Under the pieces are notes generated by a model, which saw only the letters and a program-made list of their open reading frames with translations, was not told the DNA's origin and did no database searches. DNA of 64,000 nt from Molanna angustata (lineage: Eukaryota > Arthropoda > Insecta > Trichoptera > Molannidae), in the NCBI GenBank assembly GCA_963576475.1, contig OY754987.1, forward strand, positions 5,306,036-5,370,035, read 5' to 3'. Position numbers and translations under genes: made by a program. Of the stretch, positions 53,311 through 64,000 are shown piece by piece (the stretch's first letter is position 1; each line of letters begins with the position of its first letter).

Positions 53311-55591
53311 AGAAATTATAATGTTATGTTGCTCTGATCATGTAAATAGTCCATAAGAAGTGTATAAGTGTATAAGATGAAAAAAAAGAAAAAGTGTATG
53401 TGTAACGAAAATTAAAAAGAAAAAAAAGAAAAAGTGTATGTGTAACGAAAATTAAAAAAAAGAAAACATAGTGCGTGAACTTTGGCGCGAAAAATCAGTG
53501 CGTCCGTACGGGAACACAGGGACAGCCGAGGAACTAGGGGGGAGGAGCTGGCGGGACGAATACCGCCGGTCAATATTAGCGACCGCACGGGATGATCTGG
53601 AGCATTCCGATTCCGTCATCGCAACAGTAACAGTCTTCCTTCTCTTGTTCGCGGGTCTCGCCAGCTAGACCAAGTACCAACGATTCTAACCAACCGTCGT
53701 GGACGCATAGCAGATAAAATTTTACAAAGTACTTTACTATAAACCAGTGAATCAGACCAGCAAGGAAGGAGCCCATTTCAAACATTAAAATTTATATCAG
53801 GGCATACGCGGTCGTTACGGTCTACTACAGACTCGCTCTGGCGAGGTCCCGCGGACGGAGAGAGGCCAACCTACCAGGTTTTATTTCACATTATTTTGTA
53901 TGTCCACTGAGTCCATTCTACTCCACTCAATTGGAGGGCCATTTTTTTCCCGCCCTGCCAAGAAGACAACGGCAAGCGCTTCTTTTGGAAAAGAGGCCCT
54001 ACCCAGGAGACATCCACGCCGCCTCTGTGGTAGGAGGCAATTATTCGAGGATCATTATCGCCGCCTCTGGAGAGGCCGCCCACGAGGATCACCAGCCATC
54101 GCCTCACAGGAGGCCAATACTGCCCTGTTCTCATTTTCGTTTCTTCACACTTCGACGTTTTCAACGTTCTTTTTTTTTCAAAGACTCCCTTCGTGTTTTG
54201 TTGTGTGCACACACATAGTTTTAAGTATACATTAAGATCTTAGTATAAGTCCTAGTATTTAGAAAACATTGTCTCTTTAGCTTGTAATGTCTTTGTGTGC
54301 CTAGATGCTAGTAAATTTTAGTTAACTGAATTGATTTTTTTTTCTTCTCTCTCATATACAATCCCAATCTGAAGCCTGTTTTAATTATAGTTAGTAATTA
54401 GGTAATTTTAAGGTTTAATTTAAGTTTTAATTCCCGGGGAGGAATCACAGCGACGGCTTGCACCCGATAGCTGGCCGGGCAAACCAACTAGTGGGCGGCG
54501 AAGGGCGGCTACCGCCCTGAGCCTAGCAAGTCGTCGAAATCGGCTGTGCCGATACTCTAGTGCCACCTCAGTGTGAGCACTGAATAAGAAAATAGTTCCC
54601 GACAAAATCAATACCCAATTTTCACTTTCAAAGAATATTTAAATAATTATCAACAACCTCGCAACACCTTCCGACCTTCCCACTTTCCGTCTTTTAAACT
54701 CCCCCCGGTGTATTAAAATCTTTATAACCTATTTTATTTTTTAAAATCATAATTTCAATGATTTTTTTCTTACAGTCATCACACCTACATATTACATATT
54801 TTAATATATTAATCATAATATGTATATGAATCATAACAGTTATCCCATATGTATATTAGATTCATCATAATACATTGTGTATTTCCATTTCAACCTCATG
54901 TAACACTGTACAACTCCCACAAACAATATAATTACATCATTTTATTTTATAATCAAGCAATGAAAGCCACCAAGTTACTTATTTCTGAAACGTTAAATAT
55001 TCTCCACCACGTTACAATACTCGGTGCGTGTTATAACAGATGCGTCAACGATTCAATAGAGCGGATAGCGATATTATTTGGTTTATTGTCCCAAATAAAC
55101 CAAATAAATCAATAAATAAAAATAGCATGTTAAAAATAAGCAGCATATTCCATATAGCTTGTTATGAAAAAAATAGCCATTTCGAACAACACAACAGTTG
55201 ACAGTAACAAACACAATTGACAGTGACAATATGGTGACGTCATGCGCTCTGATTGGTGTTTCACATAAAATGGCGGACAAACATATTTTGTATTTTTATT
55301 TTAATAATATTAATATTATTCGCTCTTTTAAAATGAAAATAAATATATTTTTTCAAATCTTTATAACATATTTTATCTAATAAAATCATAATTTCAATGA
55401 TTTTTTCTTACTGTCATCACGCCTATTGTTTTTCTTGGAATTGTGTTCTTGGAATTATCTTAAATACATACTTAATAATAAATTAATTATAATGTTTCCT
55501 CATAAGACTGAAGATATGTTAATAAAATAATAATGTGAATAAATTATATAGGTAACAATTTGCTGACGGCCATATCATTTTTAGCATCATT

Positions 55592-55821
55592 CGACCGCCG
55601 TGGCACAGTTGGTAAGCTGTTTGAATTCTGTGCGGGCGTCCTGGGTTTGATCCCCAACAAAGGAGAAATTATTTAAATCAATTCCTTACGCTAATGTTGC
55701 TTCTGGGCTGGGAACACTGGTTACATGGAGGAAATTGCCATATGGCAATAAAACGCAACTTGCGCAGGGTGCAAGAAAGTGTTTATTGTTATTATCGTTA
55801 TCACATAAATAAAATAAAGGT
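55592..55821 (+). mobile_element. tRNA-derived SINE, second family (copy B)
   Basis: Duplicate of 47721-47950 with the same A and B boxes and tail; no difference seen. Confidence 0.75.
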
Positions 55822-55978
55822 AAAATAGAAGTACTAGAATTATTTGTTTTTGTATCAGTTATAAATACATCGGAATAAGTAAACAAATGTAGACTATTAA
55901 TAATAATGGACCATTAATAAAAAAATAATGTAATTATTTATAATTTCAAAGTTTTTTTATGAGAGTGGAAATTCACAA

Positions 55979-56205
55979 TTATTTATTTATTTATATTACT
56001 TCTCGGGCAACTAACAGGTACTATGTCAAATATTAATTTAACACGCACCCAATAACAAGTTGCCACATTCTGGAGACTAACAATATTAATCGTCTCACAG
56101 ATCCAGACTGAAAACACAATTAAAAACTGTGTCTCCGCCGGGAATCGAATTCGGGACCTTTGGATCAGCAGTCAGATACCTAACCAACTGAGCCATTAAG
56201 GCCGA
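55979..56205 (-). mobile_element. tRNA-derived SINE, first family (copy B)
   Basis: Duplicate of 48108-48334; same family as 15364-15536. Confidence 0.85.
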
Positions 56206-57365
56206 CTATAATTATAAATTAATAAAATAAAAAATATGGTTTTAATCCACAAGAAGTATAATTTAATTGTTTATTTATTTACTAGGTGCTTTCACTAGAC
56301 ACTGCTAGTATCATCAAAGGCAAAGAAGAATTTAAATTTTGCCCCCTGAGGATGATAGCTGTGTCTAGTGTAAACGCTCAAGTTAAGGAAATTCATATTA
56401 ATTATATTCATTTATTATGCAAAAAAAAACATATAATGTGACGGACTAATTGCCAATAGGCAATTTAAACCAGTCAACCACACTAGTAATTAAATTTGAA
56501 GCAAGTATAAAAAATAATATTATACAAAAAAGAATAGTTACAGTAAAAAATACAAGATTATTAACAATTTAAAAATATGGTTCTGAGACCCTAAATCTTG
56601 ACCATGAGAAAAAGATGGGCGAATTTCTTCTACAATATATGCCTTTTGGATTAAAATTTATATTTATTTTTATACATCAATTTAATTTATGATTATTTAT
56701 TTCAGTTAAATGAAAATAGCCAAACAAAAAATTAAAGACAATTGTTATAATATGGAATGAAAGATATGTACACAACCTACTGAACTGTAAGATCAATAAA
56801 TAGTTTAATCAAAAATAAGATAAGAAAATTACATTGAATAATAATTTTCTACTTTAAAATAATTATTCAAACTTCTATAAATAATGTTTTTATTTTAAAA
56901 ACAATAGACTTCTTAAAACTAAAATATAAAGAATTATAATATAATATTGAAATTGTAGTACTATCTAATCAATAAATAAAAAATTCACTTTAAATAGAGT
57001 ATTTCTGACAAATTGCACAGCACTTTTGCTTATTTTAAGCACCTAAAATTACCAAAATAATTTGATGAAAAAGTCTTAACAAGACCGAATCAATAGAAAA
57101 AAATATAGAATGAAAACATTCCTATCATTGTAAAAAAAATATAAGCATTCTTGTACCAAAAAAACCATGTACAAGATTAAATGAAAAATTGACATATTTG
57201 ATGGTCAATATCAGCGGTGAGTCAGTCATAAATGCCTTTATGTATGGCAGACGTTGTGAATCCCGATTTTTTTTACATAAACTTATGTAAAGAAGTAGAT
57301 AAATAACTATATTTTTATTTCCTTGGGATTGTTGAAGAGGCAAGATTGACATTTAGGTATTATAC

Positions 57366-57694
57366 ATAGATTTTTATTGTAATACACTAGATGTAGTACT
57401 CTCTGCAAAAAGTGAATCATGGAATATCGGGCATTTGACATTTTGGTTGGCAACATATTTCAGTTTTTCTTACATTTCAATACAACATCCTAGATAACTG
57501 TTCTCTAATCCTTAATAATTAAAATGTTTTTTAGACAAATAAATCCGAAAACAATTCACATTAGTGGTTATTCTCTATACAAAAACGATGTGGTCTGGAA
57601 CCAAAACGTCAAAAATCCCCAAGAAAAATGACTCACTTCGATTCATACAAAATTTGCTAACTACGACATCTAGTATATTATAATAAAAATCTAT
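57366..57694 (-). mobile_element. MITE family A (copy B)
   Basis: Duplicate of 49495-49823; same family as 8215-8542. Confidence 0.85.
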
Positions 57695-58857
57695 GGTATT
57701 ACATGGAATCGCCATTATTAAAAATAAAAATATAAAAATATAACTATAATTATTTTAAATTATCATAGAATTCTTAAATTCATACTATATAGCCTTCTTT
57801 AAGATAACTAGCTATGATCTATACAATCTTATCTGTGATACAATCTAAAGTAATTATTTGATGCAGTGCAGCAATGTTTTGCACTCTAGCTCATATGAAT
57901 ACTGTAAATACTTTGTATTTAAATGATTTAACATAAAAATATATTGTTAATATAATAATAGGGAACATTCATAAAAGAGGTAAAGGGATTATTAAAACAT
58001 ATTACTTATTGTTATTACAAATATTGTCAGCTACAGTAAATATAGTGCTGTACATATAGATGTATAAATACATAAAAAAACTATTTAAAAATTGTAATAG
58101 CATAGAATACTGTACTGGCTAAAATGAATACTTAGTAATCTTTAATGGAAATATCACAATCTGAAGAATTTAGTATAATTGTTACAAAGGAATTTTTATT
58201 TTTAAAAAAGAAATGTTGATAGGAGATGTTGTGTTGTGGATATCAATATCATTTTGAAAGATTACAAAAAATTTATGGATTTCAGACATATATTTCATTG
58301 GGAAAATATTTTTTTTTTAAAGAATGTATGTATCATTTATTTGCTAATTTAGGGAACGTAGGAAGATGCATATGTACTTGTTTAACAAGGACATATTCAT
58401 TGTTTTTCAAAAATAAAAAAAATGTCTTTGAAATATTATATCCATAGATTTGAACTGTGATTTGGCGGATTGCTATTCCTGAGTATTATCACACTGCCAC
58501 TGACTCATCTATTCTTAAATAACTTTGAAAACGTTTCGCTTACCAAAAATACATATTTACTAGCAAGTATCCAATATGCTTTGCAATGTCACTTCAGACC
58601 CTTCCGTCTTTTCATTTTTAATAAATAGTTGTGTGAGATGTCAAATAAATACATTAATTATTTACAATCCAGAAACTTTCTCAGGTGTGCACTAAAAAAA
58701 TCCCCAAAGTTTTATCGTAATCGCAAATGAATGATATAGGAAATCATTTATCACAGATATACCAATATTCATTTATATATAGATTTTCTATTTTAGAATA
58801 AAATAAGTGTGTTCCCTATCGACTCTATGTATGTACTATATACATAATATTCATTAA

Positions 58858-61743
58858 TCAATCAAGTTTTTCATTTAAAATCAGTTTCCTTGTTATGTCA
58901 GACATTTCCACTGAATTGTGAAGCACAAATGCATGTCTACATGGCACCTCTTTAATGTATAACTGTGAATATTCTTTTTTCAATTTCCGGAAGAAAATAC
59001 CAGGAGCCCAACCGTCGTCCTCCGAGTAAACCATTTTGATTCTGTGTGAATTTTTCAATAGGGGTTCAATGTCCAAAGACAGGATGTGATCCATCTCGTC
59101 GTAGGCCAAAAACAATATTTTGTCTATCACGGAGACTCTCAAGTACATATTGGCTGTGTAGTCAATATACTGCGGAGGATATTTGTTAAGATAAAAGTAG
59201 ATTTGGACCAAGAGCCTTCCGACGATGTTAGGAAGGAGGGTGAAGATGAAAACAAAGAAGAGAATCAAAGAGTTGATTCTGCGGAGAACCTTGTTCACCC
59301 AGAATCCGTTTGGAGTGTCGGCTATGTATTCCAGAGTGGGGAATAGCAGATTTGCCGAAGCTATTCGCGGTCCTATTTCCTTGTGCTTGAGGAGTTGTGT
59401 CACCATCCAACCCCCTATGGAGTGTCCCAGCAAATGTATTTTAGTGGAACTGTCTGTGAACTGAAGAAGAAACTCTTCTTTGTGTTTCAACTGCCCGTCC
59501 AAGTTCAACAGATGCTGGAACCCTTCGATTGGAGGGAAGGCATATTCGTGTACAACATCAGGCGCTTCATCGTGACCAGCGTGAGCTGCGAAATTAATTA
59601 TAAAGAATGATTTGTCTGCTTTGTAACATGAATAAACGAGTGGGTTGTGGCCAACGCTATACTCCTCGCTAACGATTCATTCTATAAAAGTATTCAAATT
59701 TTGTATGGAAAATATTCAGCATTTTCATGAAATGAGTGTTAGATTATTTTTTATTTAAATATTTTATCAAAAACCTCGATAACTTTTCAATGCCATTTTA
59801 TGAAAGTGATGTGCCTTTTGAAATTGAAAATAAAAATTTCATATTTTAAGTTTCCTGAGCTTGGGGTCACTTTGAAATATTTGACAGTTAAAAAAATTGA
59901 GAAGCACTATTCACACATCCTTCAAAATCTTATGGGGTCTAAGCGAGTATTAGATATACATATTTGCAAAATTTGAAAAGGATTGAATGAGTACTTTTAT
60001 CTATAATCGATAAAGTAGAACGAACATGGTGTACATAGTACATAACACAGATACAATGTGATGAAACTTTCACAATACAATCTCAGCATGATACTTGTTG
60101 ATAATCTGCAATAAAAAATAACCTTAAAAATAGCGAATTTATAACTCCCCACTATATCTCCTTGGGTTAGTTAGGAGTGGGTTAGTTGCCAATCAATTTT
60201 TACCTTTTTTTGCATTCTAAGTCACATTTTTAACATTGTCACTCAAAAAGCCTTGATTTTTTACTCCTCACTAACCCAAGGTGATATAGTGGGGAGTTAT
60301 GATTTTGCAATTTTTAAGGGTATTTTTTTATTGCAGATTATCAACAAGTATCACGCTGAGATTGTATTCTGAAAGTTTCATCACAATGTATCTGTGTGTC
60401 TGTGTGCTGTGTGCTATGTACGGCGTGTTTATTTTACTTTATCGATTTTAGACTAATGTTCTCAATCAATTCTTTTCAAATTTTGCAAATATGTATATCT
60501 AATACTCGCTTAAACCCTATTAGATTTTGAACAATATATGAATAGTGCTTCTCAATTTTTTTAACTGTCAAATATTTCAAAGTGACCCCAAACTCAGGTA
60601 ACTTAAAATTTGAAATTTTTATTTTCAAATTGGTAAAAAGGCACATCACTTTCATTAAATGGCATTGAAGAGTTATCAAGTTTTCATAATAAAATATTTA
60701 AATAAAAAATAATTTAACAAACTCATTTCATGAAAATGCTGAAAATTTTCCACACAAATTTTGAATACTTTATAGAATGACTTGTTAGTGAGGAGTTTAG
60801 TGTTGGTCACAACCCACTCGTTTTTTATTATTAATAAACTTTATAGTATTTTGAATAAAAAAAATGTGAGTGACTTTTAACACAAGGAAAACACAAGTTA
60901 ATTGTATTTTTATCTAAATCTGCATTTATTTATTAGAATATTAAAGAAAAATTTACCGACACATTAAAATTTAAAAAAATTATGATGTTTTTATACAATG
61001 GTGTCACAAAAAAATTTCAAGTTTCGGAAATAGCCCTCGGGTCATTTTTTAACCAATTTCAATGAATTATATCTCAAAAAGTATACAAGATATCAAAATA
61101 ATATTTTGCATTGTTAAATAAGGATGTCAAAAGGAACAAATAAAAAAAATATCGTCAAAATTTGAGACCATGGGTGACACGGCTGGACGTTTTGACGTGT
61201 AATGACCCAGCTATAACTTGACATAAGTATGTCTCTTTCAGTCATTATTTGGTATGAGAGATAATTTAAATGTGATTGCACTGGAGTAAAAGAGAAAAAA
61301 AAGTCTGTAGTGTGTGTCTATATGACCCCTTGATCTCTTTCTCACAATAAAGTATTGTCATGTGTGCTCTTTCTTGGTGATATTGTAAGAATTCGATAAA
61401 ATATACAATTTATGTAGAGTTTTGCTCTCATATAACTTGTCTATATATAAAATGTCATTGGAAAAACCACAACAAATTGCAACGTCTGGATTAAGTATTT
61501 GATAATAAACATAGGAATGATCTTACCTATTATCCAAACAGGAAGATTTGTTTTTTTGTGAAGACAGGCCAAATAATCATAATAATAATGCGCTAATCCA
61601 GGATTACCGGGAATCATTACAACAATTTCACTTGAAGGTCTTTCGGGGAACGATGAATCCTTTCCGTCCCATATTGCAATGTGCGTGGGGACATTATTTA
61701 CTTTGTAAACTATACTTTTTAATGGCAAATTTGATTCAGACAT
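58858..61743 (-). CDS. LDAH: Lipid droplet-associated hydrolase
   Basis: Two coding exons on the minus strand: exon 1 at 61527-61743 (ATG at 61743, 72 codons plus 1 nt; donor ATAG|GTAAGA) and exon 2 at 58858-59585 (acceptor TTTCGCAG, 241 residues to the stop); 314 residues against about 325 in human LDAH (from memory). Exon 1 carries the strand-turn IPGNPGLAHYYYDYL, and exon 2 opens with AHAGHDEAP, both conserved in the family. The alpha/beta hydrolase nucleophile is GHSIGG (Ser 128, codon at 59419-59421), with later Asp in SEDDGWAP and His in CRHAFVLH. A hydrophobic stretch (LILFFVFIFTLLPNIVGRLL) fits lipid-droplet targeting. Known role: a droplet-bound serine hydrolase in sterol ester or neutral lipid turnover. 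The 1.94-kb intron contains a foldback. Confidence 0.92.
59634..60824. mobile_element. 1.2-kb foldback element (copy B), in LDAH intron 1
   Basis: Duplicate of 51763-52953. Here it lies inside the intron of the complete LDAH gene, between exon 2 and exon 1. A long inverted repeat in the pre-mRNA could form a hairpin of about 550 bp. Confidence 0.85.
61169..61440. other. LDAH intron 1, unduplicated part
   Basis: The intron sequence between the duplication edge and exon 1. No repeat recognised. Confidence 0.4.
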
Positions 61744-62640
61744 TATTATTACACGTATGCAATTGCTCAGATAACTACTATAATAAACAATAATGTTAAT
61801 CACATAAGAAACATAACTTTATCATATAATTATTAATAATTCGAGATAGACCGATAATCGAATTTCATTGGAAAATACCTAAAAATTATCGTAAAATTTT
61901 ACGCAAATTTGCGATTCAAATCGAATAATGACATTTCAATGCGAAAAACGTCAAATTAAATTACCATAGATAAAATATTCATGAGACTTCGTTAAAAGTT
62001 TTTCTAAAACAGTTATTCGAGGTTGCGTTCGGACATCATCGAGCGATCGCTGGACAATGTTGAAGAATCGTCCGAACCGTTCGTATTACATAGAGCGATT
62101 CACTCTGCCCGTTGACTGCTGCCACTGCTGCCCGTTGCGCACCTGCTCGCACCAATGCAATACCTACTATAGCACCAATGCAATATCTACTGGAATTTCT
62201 AATAGTAGGCATTGACCAATGTCGCCCAAGTCAGTCGTTTTTATGAAATATTAGGGTGAATGTCGCTCCGCTGTCAAATTGACGTTTTTTTTGGCCGGAA
62301 GTATGAATTTTCACACAGTCAACACAGTACTTTTATTTTGGTATGGTTTTCTTTACATTACTTATTTCGATGGATTTATACATAGACCTAATAGAACGGA
62401 CAGCGTGCGTGAACGTCATTTTCATCAAACATCATAAACAGCTGATTCAAGTGCAGAACGACATTGTTTCCTTGCGAATAGTATAAAAAGTGAGCGAGTT
62501 GATCCCTTAATTTTAGAAATTTAAAGTTATATTGCCATTAATAACTTATTTTTAAGGACAATTAATGATTTTAGTAATTATAGAATATTTATACATCATT
62601 TAGAACAACATGAATCATTGCTTAATTTGTTTTTTCTGTC
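61744..62640. other. Region upstream of LDAH
   Basis: It presumably includes the LDAH promoter on the minus strand; no TATA-like box stands out close to the ATG. At 62017-62260 a GC-richer patch has ATCGAGCGATCGCTGGAC and a short direct repeat GCACCAATGCAATA (62149 and 62171). A TATAAAAAG on the plus strand (about 62483) precedes the THAP-like start. Confidence 0.35.
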
Positions 62641-62646
62641 AATAAA

Positions 62647-62721
62647 ATGATGCAAACTTGTGCCGCATATAAATGCAATTCCCGTTATTCCATAGGGTGT
62701 GAATTATCTTTCAATTTGTAA
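62647..62721 (+). other. THAP-like start, possible first exon
   Basis: ATG ATG opens MMQTCAAYKCNSRYSIGCEL, then SFNL and a stop. C-X4-C followed by N.R and a hydrophobic F is how many THAP zinc fingers begin. TTTCAATTT|GTAAATTA offers a splice donor just before the stop, so the frame could continue in another exon beyond the window. A TATAAAAAG box lies 165 bp upstream. It could be a host gene's first exon or a P-element-like remnant. Confidence 0.35.
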
Positions 62722-63356
62722 ATTATACTCTTAATTTTTCAATTTAAATATTTTATGTAAATTTATGTGTCAAAATAAATATATTTGTTGAGTAGCAGTT
62801 GATTTCGATTTGAAAAACATTGTTGGCAAACTTCTTGTCAAAATTAATGTTTAATTAGATTTTGTATCGATTATTTGTATAAAAAAATTATACATCTACT
62901 TATTACTCGATGTTTCAGATACAAAAAATTATCTAAAAACACATAGGCATAGGTATAAAATACTTATATTTAATTATTTCTAACCTTACATCATTACAGT
63001 ATAGAAGGAAAGATTTTCGTTATCTGAAATATGTTGCCAACCAAAACGCCAAAGGCGCAATACTCCATGACTCACTTTTTGCACGGAGTACTACATCTAG
63101 TATATTATAATAAAAAGTATATTATGATGCTAACAAGACAAACTAAAACACAATAAATTTAAAAAATGTCCATTGATTGAAATGGAAGAACATATTTAAT
63201 GGAGGAATATATACATACATACATACATACATAGAGGAATATATAAGATCTGCAATATTAAAATGAAGGAACTCACAGCAGGGCCGGATAAATCATAGAA
63301 CAACCCGGAACAAGAAATCAGGGCGCTTGTCTAAAAAGGGCGCTTAAAATCCTAAA
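62722..63356. repeat. AT-rich DNA with a half MITE
   Basis: About 63028-63117 is the right half of MITE family A (GCCAACCAAAACG to TATTATAATAAAAA). A short (CATA)n run lies near 63212-63232. No gene. Confidence 0.6.
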
Positions 63357-63498
63357 ATGTTAATTATACAAATCAAAAATTCCCCAGGTATGGCACTCGG
63401 TTCTCTCTGCCTTCCCCGAAAGGGACACGGCGTGATGGTGTGTATGATAAAATTTTGCGGTGTTAATATCTTGTCCGTCTATTACCGTGTTATTCGTA

Positions 63499-64000
<502 letters not shown>

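Larger units (their letters stand above)
53311..61168. repeat. 7858-bp direct duplication, copy B
   Basis: Second copy, ending at TTTGAGAC before CATGGGTGAC. It lies nearest the single LDAH exon 1, so it holds the exon 2 that makes the complete gene. For the GC-rich block, LINE tail, palindrome and AT-rich parts, see copy A plus 7871. Confidence 0.97.

Overview
This window looks like a transposon-dense, AT-rich stretch of an insect nuclear genome, most likely a moth or butterfly. The evidence is spliceosomal introns, non-LTR, LTR and Penelope retroelements, tRNA-derived SINEs, a PIF/Harbinger transposon and one conserved animal gene, lipid droplet-associated hydrolase (LDAH). The lepidopteran placement rests on the general look of the SINEs, THAP fragments and LINE tails, and is an inference.

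Layout. 1-3.6 kb: a decayed DNA transposon with terminal inverted repeats (TIRs), a frameshifted ORF and 17 copies of a 100-bp satellite. 3.6-8.1 kb: (TA)n tracts holding a Penelope-related palindrome and a nearly perfect Penelope-like element (reverse transcriptase plus GIY-YIG). 8.2-11.2 kb: a MITE and the 5' exons of an unrecognised minus-strand gene. 11.2-18.6 kb: foldback elements, LINE and SINE fragments, microsatellites and short tandem duplications. 18.8-26.7 kb: a young Ty3/Gypsy element with 1183-bp LTRs and a TACG target duplication, inserted in a small foldback whose right arm carries two tiny insertions. 27-31.5 kb: a THAP-like fragment, a Harbinger-type MITE and mostly featureless DNA. 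31.5-36.6 kb: a Jockey-like LINE on the minus strand with one frameshift. 36.8-44.5 kb: a structurally complete PIF/Harbinger transposon with an intact three-exon transposase, a two-exon SANT/Myb-like partner gene and a 201-bp satellite between them. 45.4-61.2 kb: a 7.86-kb direct duplication with identical ORFs, including the large second coding exon of LDAH. 61.5-61.7 kb: the single first coding exon of LDAH. 62-64 kb: a second THAP-like start, a (TA)n tract and an inverted copy of the 5.1-5.3 kb repeat.

How the parts relate. The only confident host gene is LDAH; its exon 1 and the nearer exon 2 make a complete 314-codon reading frame, and the far exon 2 is an orphan. The Harbinger genes form one self-contained cut-and-paste system. 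The other coding sequences belong to selfish elements, several nested in one another. Splice-site and frame statements come from reading the sequence by eye; no alignment or database search was run.
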